A DNA stretch of 64,000 bases from Scilla litardierei (GCA_030789695.1 CM061142.1:147705266-147769265), one strand, 5' to 3'. Shown: positions 1 through 10,800, counted from the first letter of the stretch. Numbers and translations are program-made. Notes: generated by a model not told the origin, from the letters alone.

Positions 1-193
1 GATATGACCGATATGAAGCCCGTCACGAATGACTTACTCCAAAATCGACGATTCTAAGGAAGAAGCTAAGAAAACACGACGAAACGATCGAAAATGAAAG
101 CTGCGGAGTCGAAAACCACACATGAGGAGAAAATCCACCAAAACACATATATATAATATAATAAATCCAGATACATGAAAACCAGTCGTTACA
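1..193 (-). mobile_element. 5' end of an A-family chromovirus LTR, minus strand, cut by the window edge
   Basis: Read on the minus strand from 193, this matches the first part of the LTR that starts at 4965 and at 11237: TGTAACGACTGG, then a TA-rich stretch, then the segment with TTTGGTGGATTTTCTCC. It is a fourth copy of the A/C LTR family in this window. It interrupts F's first LTR, whose sequence resumes at 194 (TCAAG could be the TSD, but the other side is outside the window). Confidence 0.9.
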
Positions 194-540
194 TCAAGTT
201 TTCCCTAACCCCATGTCTAGAATACTCACCTACCTCGGGGTAGACTGAGATATTTCATGTTATCATGATACACTTGGGTACTCACTCAAATCATATGCGG
301 TAATGTCCATCGCCTCAACATACGTGCGGCAATATCCAATGATAAACATCATTTCATTTCATCATTTCTCCAAATTCATCAAGGATGTATAAAAGTATCA
401 TATTTATGATAACATTATTTCATTGCAACCATCATCATATTATTACCTTAATAGACGACCACCATCATATATCAAATATCATGTGCATAAAAGAAACATC
501 ACGATCTTGATGTAGAACGTAAGCATAATATCATATAAGC

Positions 541-770
541 ATGGTATTATGGCATAAAGTGACATAAACACAGTATCTGGTATAAACATGGTGTCATGAC
601 ATAAAGGGACATAAACATTGTATCATGGCATAAACATGGTGTCATGGCAGAAAGGGAAATAAACATTGTATCATGGCATAAACATGGTGTCATGGCAGAA
701 AGGGACATAAACATGGTGTCATGGCTATTAGGGCTTAGACATATTGAACATAGCATGAAACATGACATAA
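541..770. repeat. Tandem repeats in F LTR copy 1
   Basis: Imperfect direct repeats of about 18-40 bp built on ATGGTGTCATGGCATAAA, with GGGACATAAAC and GGCAGAAAGGG variants. The same motif is arrayed independently at 3090-3360 in the other LTR copy, so unit number differs between the two LTRs. Confidence 0.85.
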
Positions 771-1373
771 AGAAAGCATCCTAAATATGGTGAATATTAG
801 CATGATGATTAATAGCCAACATAACCTAACATGCTATACATGGTGATTACTAACATAATCTCTACACGATACCTAACATCCTACACACATAGTGATTAAC
901 AACATGGTGATAAAATAATTTTAAAGATGGTATTCCAACATCTAATTTTTGAATCTCCTACCTTATAAAATTTCTAGAGAGTGAGGGAGATGAGCTCTTC
1001 TTCTATTCCTTTCCTCCTTCTTCTACCTTAGAATTCATCCTTCTTCTAGCTTAGAGTCGCACCAATGAGAGAGAGGAGGAGGAGGTGGTGGTGCTTGGCC
1101 AAGGAGGGGGGAGATGGGTGGTGGTGGTGGTGGCCTAGGCTAAGGGAAGAGAGGGAGAGAGCTTGACGAGAGGGAAAGGGAGCTTGACGAGAGGGAAAGG
1201 GAGTACAATTAGCTTTTTCTTTTTCTTTTCTTGGCTTCCATTTCTTATTTTTTTCTTCTCTTTTATATTCTCTGATGAGGATTATGGGGAGGGTGACAAG
1301 TGGAGGGTGGCTCATCCCTAAATGAGATTAGTTGATGGCCATGTGTCATCTTAGGAAAAATTTGTTTCAGGTT

Positions 1374-1375
<2 letters not shown>

Positions 1376-1460
<85 letters not shown>
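1376..1460. repeat. (TA)n microsatellite, left part
   Basis: About 85 bp of pure TA dinucleotide. A second TA run lies at 1868-1896, and the fold-back element sits between them, as if inserted into one microsatellite. Confidence 0.95.
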
Positions 1461-1463
<3 letters not shown>

Positions 1464-1479
1464 TGAAAAATGGAGAAGA

Positions 1480-1850
1480 GCTGACAGCGCTGGAAATTTT
1501 TCCAGCGATGTCCGCATTTTGGGCAAGATAAAAGTATTTTTTTTGAAATTTTTTTTTTTCAGTAGTTAGATATACGTGTTAGGAAGCTCCCCACAAAATT
1601 TCAGCTCGATCCGACACCGTTTGAGCCTCCGTTCATCGATTTCAAAAACGTTACGCAAATCTGTGGACAGATTTGCGTAACGTTTTTGAAATCGATGAAC
1701 GGAGGCTCAAACGGTGTCGGATCGAGCTGAAATTTTGTGGGGAGCTTCCTAACACGTATATCTAACTACTGAAAAAAATTTTTTTCAAAAAAATACTTTT
1801 ATCTCGCCCAAAATGCGGACAGCGCTGGAAAAATTTCCAGCGCTGTCAGC
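1480..1850. mobile_element. Fold-back MITE (near-perfect long inverted repeat)
   Basis: The arms 1480-1664 and 1667-1850 are reverse complements over about 185 bp with very few mismatches, meeting at CTGT-GG-ACAG (1661-1670). The ends read GCTGACAGCGCTGG and CCAGCGCTGTCAGC. There is no coding capacity. The element is embedded in a TA microsatellite, like the Micron class of plant MITEs, but superfamily assignment is inference. A transcript would fold into a very long hairpin. Confidence 0.85.
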
Positions 1851-1864
1851 ATTGGCCCATTAAC

Positions 1865-1867
<3 letters not shown>

Positions 1868-1896
<29 letters not shown>
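1868..1896. repeat. (TA)n microsatellite, right part
   Basis: About 29 bp of TA dinucleotide immediately right of the fold-back element. Confidence 0.95.
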
Positions 1897-1898
<2 letters not shown>

Positions 1899-2092
1899 GT
1901 AAAAACATTTTAATGTTTATTTACATTTTTATTTAAATATAATTTAAAATAAATAAAATGAGGTTTATTTATTAATCATAAAAATAGCAGAAAATCCGAA
2001 AAATCCAGAAAAGTATGTGTATGCTACATGATTCAAATACGACAAAAAATAAAAAGTATAATACAACATACATAAAAAAATAGAGGGTTACA

Positions 2093-2755
2093 TGACCAGA
2101 AGAACACTCTTGTCCTGGGTGGCCAACTGATTAGAGTGACCGTCTATGGGCTCAACCTCACGGTCATGAGCAATCTCTTGGGGAAAACTTGTTCTGAAAT
2201 CTCTGGCTCTAAACCTGGGGGAAAGTGGGGGTGAACACGTCAATGCGTGTCCAATAGAAAAAACACAACTCAAAGAGTGGAATGCTATATTTAAGATTAT
2301 TTTATCCAACCAAGGTATCAGGCATCATGTGAATAAATAAAGGAGCACTCTAAATAAATAATAAGTAGAAATGAAAACATACGATGATCTCAGGCATGAA
2401 AATAAATATATTACTGCATTGAAAATAATGGTTGTCAAACAACACTTGTGTTTTTATTGTAGTAGTAGTAGTAGTAGTAGTTAAACTAACGCTTTGGAAT
2501 CCAGGTAAAATGTAATACATAAGGCTCTGGACTCTCACCCGGGTTGGGTGGAAAAAGGATACCCTTCAAGTGGACACGAGCACTATCAACGGTGCCTTTT
2601 GTAACTCCCTGTTTTAGGAGCGAGAATATAATATCCATATAAATCTCATGGTGCATCACGATTACACCCATATGTCTCTCCAACTCTGTCCAACTCCCAC
2701 TACTAGCTGTCAGGCGTGCAAGTGAGATACAAATTCAGTCTAGTCCAGTTCCTTA
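2093..2755 (-). other. Unassigned segment between the two F LTR copies
   Basis: About 660 bp without a convincing ORF, PBS or polypurine tract next to the LTR start at 2092. It contains a (TAG)n run at about 2459-2480. It may be the internal part of a very short non-autonomous element or a deletion remnant, or the flanking copies may be independent LTRs. Its left edge is exact (LTR start at 2092); the right edge is estimated from loss of homology to copy 1. Confidence 0.4.
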
Positions 2756-3480
2756 TGATTCCATTTTACTCGAGTTTCTCCCATCCCATATCTTGAAGAC
2801 TCACCTCAATGTAGACTGAGACATTCCAAGTTATCATAATACACTCAGGTACTCACTCAATCATATACCACCATGTCTTTTGCCTCAACAAATGTGTAGA
2901 CATATCCACTGCTAAATATCATCTCATCTCATCATTTCTCCAAGTTCATCAAGGATGCATAAAAGTATCATATCCACACTAACATTATTTCAATGCAACC
3001 ATCATCATATTAATATCATAACTTAGGCGTCCATCATCACATCACAAAATATTATACGTATAAAGGAAGCATCATGAAGTTGATATAGAACATAAGCATA
3101 GTGTCATGGCATAAACACAGTGTCATGGATATACGCATAGTGTCATGGCATATGTAGAGCCTAATGTCATGACATAAAAGAACATAAGCATATTGCATGC
3201 ATAAACATAGTGTCATGGCATATGTAAAGCTTAGTGTCGTGGCATATGTAGAGCCTATTGTCATGGCATAAAAGAACATAAGCATAGTGTCATGCATAAA
3301 CATAGTGTCATGGCATATGTAGAGCCTAGTGTCATTGCATAAGCTTAGTGTCATGGCATAAAGGAAAAATCATGAACATGTCATACAATAGAACATGACA
3401 TGAAATGAACCATCCTAAACGTTGTGACTAGTAGCTCGAGGATTAGTAGACAACATAATAGACAACATGGTGATTATTAG
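2756..3480 (-). mobile_element. Element F, LTR copy 2, distal part
   Basis: Homologous to 194-770 of copy 1 (shared TAGACTGAGA, TACTCACTCAA and GTGTCATGGCATAAA repeats). It is split at 3480 by Tat-like element G and resumes at 21124. The start at about 2756 is approximate. Confidence 0.75.
3090..3360. repeat. Tandem repeats in F LTR copy 2
   Basis: Repeats of ATAGTGTCATGGCATA with interspersed GTAGAGCCTA and AAAAGAACATAAGCAT, the counterpart of 541-770. Confidence 0.8.
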
Positions 3481-4351
3481 TGATATGACTAATGTTGACG
3501 AGCCTGCTAGCAAGATTGGGCCTCGCCGATGAGGCCCACGGGGAAAACGTGGCCCAATCAACGAGGCCCCCGGAAACTCTCAAACTCGAACCACCCACAG
3601 ACTGACCCACGATCAATGGGAGAAACCACTCTCCCGAAGAATGGGGGGCATTAAATGCCCGTCAGGGAGCTCCGGAATGGGCTGACCCGCGACACTGGTC
3701 GGCACCATGATGGGCATAGTGGCGAACGGCGTGACTGGGGACAAGCGCCCCCATGATGCCGGCAGGCACCGTTGCGGGGACTGGCATGGCGACGTGGGCG
3801 AGAGGCAATCACGGTGGATCCACCTATAAAAGGACCAGAGGGACAACGGAGCAAGGGATGGAACCCCAGGTATTCTAACGGAAGGTATACCATCAACGAC
3901 CTTAGTCTTTCGCCATTCCTTTTCCCTCCCCTGCTCGTGCCACGGGTCAGCGTATCGATCTCCTCTAGAGTCGTGCCTACCCCGCCGAGTATCCTTCAGA
4001 CCCTGATCTGACTTAGGCATCGGAGGGGATACGGCCGGAACCAAGGTCCGGCCACCCTGACGAGTTTCTCGTCTATTCAGGGAGAAGCAGACCGAGGCAA
4101 CGAGGCTACCCCTCGACGCTCGTCCGACCGAGGCTGAGTCCATAGAAGCCGAGCCGAGGCTTCCCCTCTGCTCTGCTTCAACCAGGAGCCTACGTCCTGC
4201 TCGGATCCGGTGCTCGACCCCGATGCCAACTCCAACCCGCGCCGAGTGCACATGCGCTCGACGCTCCCAAGGGGTCAACATCGACCCCTTGACCACGTTG
4301 ACCACTCAATCCCCGGTCAACGATCCTGCGGTGAGAAAACACCCGTAAACA
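3481..4351 (+). repeat. G 5' LTR
   Basis: 871 bp, TG..CA ends, several substitutions relative to the 3' LTR at 20238-21118. ATTAG precedes it, and a PBS follows after two bases. Confidence 0.93.
3825..3833 (+). promoter_or_regulatory. TATA box of G 5' LTR
   Basis: TATAAAAGG at this position, conserved in the 3' LTR at 20592-20600. This is the likely core promoter for the gag transcript. Confidence 0.75.
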
Positions 4352-4353
4352 TC

Positions 4354-4372
4354 TGGCACCGTCTGTGGGAAC
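4354..4372 (+). promoter_or_regulatory. Primer-binding site of G
   Basis: TGGCACCGTCTGTGGGAAC starts two bases after the LTR. It matches the TGGCRCCGTCTGTGGGA-type PBS of plant Tat elements. Confidence 0.8.
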
Positions 4373-4401
4373 GTGAAGCAAGCCCACGTCAAACCACCAG
4401 A

Positions 4402-4964
4402 ATGGAAACCATTTGCAATGGAGCAGGGCACCTACCCCCCATCCAGGAGGAGGGAAATTACATTTCCTCTGAAAATCAGCTCAGCCACACCACCGAGGGG
4501 ACAGGTGAGTCCCGATCGGTCACCCAAGAGCAGCTCCACACCTTCACCCAGGAAACTAATGCCAACATCCGGACGTTGGCCGCTACGATTCAGCAACTCG
4601 TCAGCAACGTGCCCGTCCAGGGAGATGAGCTGAGCGAGGCCCACCGCTGGGGAGGAGGCCACCAATCCGTACGGTCCGTCGTGGTCACCGACCACGGGAA
4701 CGGAAGGCCTAACCTGGAGCGGCGATTCACTATGCCAGGCTTCGACCCAGCACGGTCTCCCACCCCTGCCTCGTATCACGAGGAAGGTAAGAGGGGCTTC
4801 GAGCAATCTAAGGGGAGGTCGATGAACGCCTCGACTAGACGATCATATTCATCCAGGCACCGGCGAGACGATCGCCGAAACCTTGGGGATCGGTCCCATC
4901 GGAGCGGAAGTCCCCCCCGAGCGAAGCAGGATAGGCGGGAACACCGGGGCAGGAAAAGGGACGC
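4402..4964 (+). pseudogene. gag: G gag, N-terminal part (interrupted by element A)
   Basis: Open frame from ATG 4402, just downstream of the PBS, to the insertion of A at 4964. The N-terminal region is Gln/Glu-rich with a short helical stretch (ETNANIRTLAATIQQL), followed by an Arg/Ser/Asp-rich basic tail (RRDDRRN, RGRKRDA). Skipping A and one TSD copy, the frame continues exactly at 13657. Together the two parts make about 551 codons with two internal stops. An earlier in-frame ATG lies inside the LTR; the 4402 start is preferred because it follows the PBS. Confidence 0.85.
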
Positions 4965-5237
4965 TGTAACGACTGGTTTTCATGTATCTGGATTATCTAT
5001 ATTATATATATATATATGTTTTGGTGGATTTTCTCCTCATGTGTGGTTTTCGTCTCCGTAGCTTTCATTTCGATCGTTTCGTCGTGATTTTCTAGCTTCT
5101 TCCTTAGAATCATTGATCTTGGAGTAAGTCGCTCATGACGAACTCCAAATCGCTCATATTTTAGAGTTAGAGTGATCCTAGAAGCCGTAGGAATCTTCCT
5201 AGAACTTCGTGCTTCAATTCGGCACTTATCGTGCATG

Positions 5238-5654
5238 TTAGTTGGTTCAAGAAGGGGAACCAACCGACTAGATTGAGATCTAGTCGTTCGACAACTCTAC
5301 TGGAACCGACTAGTTCATTGAATCAATTGTACAGGAGTTACTGTTTACTTTTAGTCGGTCTAAGAACAACCACCGACCGACTAGATGCGCAACTAGTCGG
5401 TCAGAACTTGCTCTCAGACTGACTAGTTTCTGACAGTAAATTTCACCTAAGTTACTGTTTATCGTTAGTCGGTCCATGAACACTCACCGACCGACTAGGT
5501 TGCAAACTAGTCGGTCGACGGGCCTTCACAGACAGACTAATTCATTACCCAGATTTTTCCCTACTTTCGATGTTTGGTTTTAGTCGGTCACAGTTAGTCG
5601 ACCGACCGACTAGTTGTTGAACTAGTCGGTCAACAACCCTTCTTTGACCGACTA
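5238..5654. repeat. Array of nested inverted repeats (TAGTCGGTC / GACCGACTA)
   Basis: Four units, each TTAGTCGGTC - about 14 nt - GACCGACTAG - 8 nt - CTAGTCGGTC - about 14 nt - GACCGACTAA. The inner pair forms a 10-bp hairpin with an 8-nt loop (for example the loop ATGCGCAA), and the outer pair can form a second 9-10 bp stem. The first unit is a variant (TTAGTTGGTTC, GAACCAACCGACTAG). The array ends about 45 bp before the TATA box. About fifteen ACCGAC/GTCGGT hexamers occur in it. Confidence 0.9.
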
Positions 5655-5698
5655 ACTGCTGTCGTAAACCTAGGGTTTGCCCAGCCGCCGGCTGTGCC

Positions 5699-5706
5699 TA
5701 TTTAAA
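5699..5706 (+). promoter_or_regulatory. TATA box of A 5' LTR
   Basis: TATTTAAA after the inverted-repeat array and before a pyrimidine-rich leader. The 3' LTR copy is at 11967-11974. Confidence 0.7.
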
Positions 5707-5982
5707 CCCCCCAAACGTTTTTCTTTTCTTCTTTCATTTCTACTGAGCCTCCTTCTTCCCCAAATCATCATCCATCTAACCCTAGCCTTCCTCCTTCATC
5801 AAGAGCTCCTCTCCCTCTCCATTTTGGCCGGCCACCACCTCTAGGTCGCCGGAAAAACCCCAAAAATCCCCAAAACCTCATTTCTCTAGAATTTCTCCCC
5901 ATTTCCAGATCTGAACCCTAGTTTCCCGGATCGTTCTTCCATCACCGTGCTTGCTCGGTATCGTTCTTCCGCTAACGATTCG

Positions 5983-6081
5983 GTAATAAATCGATCTCTT
6001 AATATTCTCATAACCTATTTGTGTTTTTGTGAAACCCTAATGAAAATGAATGTTGTTTTGATGATTGTTTCTCCATAACAG
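5983..6081 (+). other. Candidate leader intron in A LTR
   Basis: Donor CG/GTAATAAATC and acceptor CCATAACAG/TGAC enclose 99 bp of AT-rich sequence. C has the same arrangement (59538-59635, donor CG/GTAAGAAATC). Predicted only. Confidence 0.5.
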
Positions 6082-6142
6082 TGACTTCCCCGTAGATTAG
6101 CGTCCGTGAGATAACCCTTCGTGATCGTCATCCTCGGTGCTA

Positions 6143-6282
6143 GGCAAGTGAAACTTGCCACTTAGGGTTTTGGGCCATGTCTTAGGACATTTGCTTGTTG
6201 TAGGCGTAAAAGAGACTAGGCGACGAAATGATACTCGCATAGGCGCAATTTCAGGAACTAGCTTGACAACGAAGCTAGATCC
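6143..6282 (+). ncRNA. Structured leader domain (three hairpins), A copy
   Basis: H1: GGCAAGT-GAA-ACTTGCC (6143-6159). H2: CTAGGCG..CGCATAG (6216-6242, one mismatch here). H3: a stem around loop GACAACG (6254-6282, one A.A mismatch). The same three occur in B (33658-33795) and C (59698-59836) with compensatory stem changes. This is an RNA structure element of unknown role, not a separate gene. Confidence 0.65.
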
Positions 6283-6942
6283 GACATTTATCATGTTGCA
6301 CAACTACCATGTCATGTTTAATTTCAATTAACGGTACACGAATTAATTGTCATGTCATTGCATTCTTTAAGTGTTCCCGTGATTGCGTAGCTCTGCTACA
6401 CCTAGTGAATTGATTGAGGCTAGGCACCTGCTTTTAACGGGCACAACCCTACGCCAAATTGTGAACCTAAAAACAAGCTCTTGTGCGGGGCAACCCTGGC
6501 TCATTTACTGAGCATCGTGTATAGGGACCCTGGCTTGTTTACGTGTGGGAGGGGTAAGGGTTAAGCGGCCAATCAACTGGGAGTCTGCCCGATCAGCAAC
6601 TTCAGTTGTAAGGCGTAAACTCTGGGTTCTGGGATAGTGTTAAGCGGCCAATCAGTGTGAATGTCCAACAGTTCAGCTGTAAGGCGTAAACATCTACAAA
6701 CAACTTGAAACGTGACTAGTGAAAAGATTGAGATTGTTAGTAGCTTGGCTACTCTTGACATGCCCTGATAATTGTTCTCTTGCACTTATTGTTTCACCAT
6801 GTCTTACTTGTGCACTCATACCATAACTGCCATGTCATGCATACTAAAACTGCTAGGTTGTTAGTTTGCCTTCCTTTTCAGTTTCCTTGCCCAAGTCTTT
6901 TAGACTTGCTGACATGTGCCCCTTTACTCTTTTGCGTGACAC

Positions 6943-7050
6943 ATGTTAGATCCTGAGCCTGAGTTCGTTGTTGAGGACGAGGTGTTTGCGGACGCCGAGC
7001 CCGAGCCTGTGTTTGACGATGACTTCGTGGACACGGGCGATCAGTCGTAG
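6943..7050 (+). CDS. 35-aa acidic ORF inside A 5' LTR
   Basis: ATG 6943 to TAG 7050, 35 residues, starting MLDPEPE and ending DTGDQS, about 40% Asp/Glu. The A 3' LTR repeats it at 13211-13318. The diverged B LTRs keep an ORF of exactly the same length with the same start (ML..EPE) and end (DTGDQS), although all four degenerate third positions of the TGDQS codons differ. C has lost the ATG (GTG) and the frame. Function unknown. It could be a micropeptide or an exon of a spliced product, since TTAG at its start resembles a splice acceptor. Confidence 0.5.
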   Translation: MLDPEPEFVVEDEVFADAEPEPVFDDDFVDTGDQS

Positions 7051-7383
7051 AGACTGTTTGTGTTGTTGTTTAGACTGTTTTGTTGTCGGTGCGTGGCACC
7101 AATACTTTGTTATGTTTGTCCTTGTTGGCCTTGTTCTGGGCCTTTAGACTCTTTCTTTTAGCCTGGTGGCTTTTCTGGATGTTGAACTTAATTTTAGTGT
7201 TGGACAATGCTGAGATTTGAGATTTTATTTCTGTCTCTCTTGTGTTATTATCTTTGTTCTGTTCGTGGTTACAGGGACCTACACTTGTTTTACTGACGCT
7301 TATCGGGCGTGTAGCTTCACAGCTCCACACCCGTGCGGACCTTCTCACGTCTCGCCTCCATTTTAGGGAAGCGGGGCGTGACA

Positions 7384-7527
7384 GGTTTTTTTGGTGGCCC
7401 ATGCAGGTCATTCTGTAGCTACGAATTGTCGAAATAACGATAATAATATTAGAATGTCCAATAAACTAAGTTCGACATCCGAGTCATAAGCTATGAGTCT
7501 AAATTGTTTCGTTTTCTGTGTCATTTG
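7384..7527 (+). other. A leader between LTR and gag
   Basis: Contains TTGGTGGCCCATGCAGGTC soon after the LTR, shared with B and C, but no TGGTATCAGAGC-type PBS. The sequence before the gag ATG is pyrimidine-rich (TTTTCTGTGTCATTTG); B and C have an AG there, forming a possible splice acceptor. Confidence 0.5.
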
Positions 7528-7746
7528 ATGGCAGGAAGGCGATTCACCCGTGGTGGTGGTAGTGGTGCGTCCCCTCATGACGAGGAGCCTGAGCGGGAGC
7601 CCACCAATAGAGAGATGATGCGGATGATGCTTCAGATGATGCAGGTGCAGCAGGGCGTGCTCCTGCAAGTCCAGAATGCTCCAGTTGTTCGAGCTGGTCG
7701 GGCAATCCAGGATGCCCCTCGCTCCGAGCCGGGAGCGAAGCAATTT
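7528..7746 (+). pseudogene. gag: A gag remnant
   Basis: Starts MAGRRFTRGGGSG and keeps the N-terminal MMRMMLQMMQVQQG helix seen in B and C, then stops matching at GAAGCAATTTT. About 970 bp present in C (equivalent of 61343-62318) are missing, including the rest of gag, both zinc knuckles and the donor of the gag-pol intron. The breakpoint has a TTT microhomology. Not functional. Confidence 0.9.
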
Positions 7747-7801
7747 TGCTTGAACATGATTGTTTGCTAGACTAGGGTTTGATTGTTAAATTACTTGTTA
7801 G

Positions 7802-10800
7802 GTGTGGTTTTGGTGTGCACATTTCCTGCACGAGTCCTCTTTGACTCAGGTGCATCGATGTGCATTATTTCTCGGAGCTTCGTGGAGAAGCATTCCTTGT
7901 CGACGTTCCCTCTTTCCAAGAGTTGGAATATCTTTACAGGGAATGGCGTGGTCTCGGTGCATCTTGGTTGCAATTCTTGCCCGTTGGTGGTTTGTGGACA
8001 TGAGCTTTACGCTGATTTCATTGTCCACGACATCATCAACTATGATGCGGTCCTTGGGATGGATTGGCTTGCGAGCTTCTATGCTACGATCGACTGTCAG
8101 AGGAAGAAGGTGGTGTTCGAGATTCCCGGATATCCTGTCTTTGCGTTCAGCCGAGGTAGCAGTTCGCTCGGTCCGGTCAGGTTTCGGGCCGGGCCAGTGA
8201 AGTTTGTGGCTTTGCAGATGGAGCTGGAGAGGCTAGCGGTTGTGCGGGACTTTGATGACGTCTTCCCCGGGGAGATGTCTGGATTAACACCTGATCGAGC
8301 TTGAGAATTTTCTATTGATCTTATTCCGGGAGCGCAACCGATTTCGAAGGCGCCATATCGTATGGCACCCGCTGAGTTGGAGGAATTGCGGAAGCAGCTG
8401 GATGAGCTTTTGCAGAAGGGTTATATCAATCCTAGTGTGTCTCTGTGGGGAGCACCGGTGCTGCTGGTGAAGAAGAAGGATGGTTCGCGTGTGCGTGGAC
8501 TATCGGGAGTTGAATGCGGTGACCATCAAGAATAAATACCCGTTGCCTCGCATCGATGATATTTTTGATTAGCTTGGAGGTTCGAGGGTGTTTTCGAAGT
8601 TGGATCTGAGGAGTGGTTATCATCAGCTGAAGGTGAAGAAGGAAGATGTTCCAAAGACAGCATTCAGGATGAAGTATGGACACTACGCGTTTATGGTTAT
8701 GCCTTTCGGTGTAACCAATGCACCCGCAGTTTTCATGAATCTGATGAATCTGATTTTCTACAACTTTTTAGACAAGTTTGTCGTTATCTTTATTGACGAT
8801 ATTCTGATCTATTCAAAGTCGGCGGAAGAGCATGCCTCGCACTTGAGGACGGTATTGGAGATTTTGAGGAAGCATTGGCTGTATGCTAAGTTTTCAAAGT
8901 GCGAGTTTTGGCTGGACAGAGTTGCTTTTCTCGGGCATGTGGTGACTGGAGATGGTATTTCAGTGGATCCCGAGAAGATCAGGGCCATCAGAGAGTGGCC
9001 TGTTCCGCAGTCAGCGTCTGAGTTTCGGAGTTTCCTTAGGCTTGCTGTTTATTATCGGCGTTTCATTAAGGATTTTTCCCGTATCACCGAGCCGATGACC
9101 AGGTTGACGCGGAAGGATGTACCTTTTGTTTGGTCGGGTGATTGTGAGAATGCCTTTGGTGTTCTGAGGGAGAGATTGACGACTGCCCCTATTCTTGTTG
9201 TGCCTGATCGTAGCGGTGGATTTGAGATCTTTTGCGATGCTTCTGGCAAGGGTCTCGGTTGTGCGTTACATCAGCACGGGCATGTTGTGGCGTATGCTTT
9301 GCGTCAGCTCAAGACTCATGAGAAGAATTACCCGACACACGACTTGGAGTTGGCTGATGTTGTGTTTGCGCTCAAGATTTGGAGGCACTTCCTGCTGAGT
9401 GAGAAAGTGAAGATCTTCACCGATCACAAAAGCTTGAAGTATATTTTCACTCAGAAGGAGCTCAACATGCGACAACGTCGATGGTTGGAGCTCATGGAGG
9501 ATTATGAGATTGATTTGCAGTATCACCCTGGCAAGGTGAATGTGGTTCCGGATGCGCTGAGTAGGCTTCCAGCGGTGATGATGTTGACTTCGCAGTGGAG
9601 ATTACAGCAGGATCTTTGCGAGTCTGGTGTGGAGATTGTTCTTCCTGGGGAGGCTTCTTTGTTGATGAGTATGCAGATTCAGTCGACGATCGTGGATCGG
9701 ATCAAGGCTGGCCAGGCTGAGGATCTGAAGCTGGTGAAAATTCGGGAGCAGGTGGAAGCCGGTCTGCGGACTGAATTTTTGATTCATGAGGATGGCTCAC
9801 TGAGGTTTGGAGCCAGGTTGTGTGTGCCAGCTGGGGATATTAGAGAGGAGTTGATGGTGGAGGCACACAGTTCGCCGTATTCTGTGCATCCTGGTGGGAC
9901 CAAGATGTACAAGGATCTTCGTCTGAACTATTGGTGGCATGGCATGAAGAGGAGCGTGGCTTGGAGTGTAGCCAAGTGCTTGGTTTGCCAACAAGTGATG
10001 GCGGAGCATCAGCGTACGGCAGGGTTGCTACAACCGCTTCCGATTCCGGAGTGGAAATGGCAACACATCACTATAGATTTCGTGACTGGACTACCTCGGA
10101 GTCCGAAGCAGAATGACGCGATTTGGGTGATCGTAGATTGATTGACCAAATCCGCGCACTTTATTCTGTTCCGAGTAGGACAGTCCACTGAGGCGCTAGC
10201 AAGGAGATACATGTAGGTAAATTCTTTTACTCTCTGTTTCTATTTCCTTTTTCCTAGTTTAGATAGTGATGTAACGTGAATCGTGCAGGAGGTCGTACGA
10301 CTTCACGGAGTCCCCGTGAGTATCGTGTGGGACAGAGACACGAGGTTCATATCTCAGTTCTGGCAGAGTTTGCAGAAGAGTTTGGGTACGTGTCTGAGTT
10401 TCAGCACGGCGTACCATCCGCAGACGGATGGCCAGTCCGAGAGGACGATTCAGATCTTGGAGGACATGCTGAGGGCGTGCATGTTGGATTTCAAGGGTTC
10501 GTGGGAGACCATCTATATCTGGTAGAGTTTTCCTAGAACAACAGCTTCCAGGCGAGTATTGGCATGGCGCCTTTCGCCGCTCTTTATGGGAGGAAATGTC
10601 GATCGCCATTGAGTTGGGATGACGTTGGTGATCGGGAGCTGTTGGGACCTGAGATGATTGTGGAGGCCGTGGATGTTGTCAGGAACATTCAGGAGAGGTT
10701 GAGGATTGCTCAGGACCGTTTTAAGCATTGGGCGGATGCTAAACGTCGTCCTTTGGAGTTTCAGCCGGGCGACCATGTGTTTCTGAGGATTTTCCCGAAT

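Larger units (their letters stand above)
194..2092 (-). mobile_element. Element F, LTR copy 1 (minus strand, interrupted)
   Basis: On the minus strand the copy begins TGTAACCCTCTAT at 2092, a start typical of plant Gypsy LTRs. It is co-linear with the copy at about 2756-3480 plus 21124-21926: the same 'tcaccta..tagactgaga' region, the same GTGTCATGGCATAAA tandem repeats, the same purine-rich block (about 1060-1200 versus 21365-21520) and the same A-rich terminus. The left end is hidden by the A-type insertion. A TA microsatellite and a fold-back MITE (about 1376-1896) are absent from the other copy. No ORF in it looks real. Confidence 0.75.
4965..7383 (+). repeat. A 5' LTR
   Basis: Contains, in order: an AT-rich start, an inverted-repeat array (5238-5654), a TATA box (5699-5706), a candidate leader intron (5983-6081), three hairpins (6143-6282), a 35-codon acidic ORF (6943-7050) and a fourth hairpin near 7305-7332. 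Confidence 0.96.

Noticed and set aside
1263..1526. Frame with poly-Ile-Tyr
   Set aside because: Translation of the TA microsatellite.
3613..4305. Minus-strand 230-codon frame across G's LTR
   Set aside because: Antisense of a GC-rich LTR; the homologous frame in the 3' LTR (20419-21072) has a shifted end, and no domain is recognisable.
5238..5654. CRISPR-like array
   Set aside because: Short repeats with spacers, but units alternate in orientation, lie inside a plant LTR and are copied in both LTRs; no cas genes and clearly eukaryotic context.
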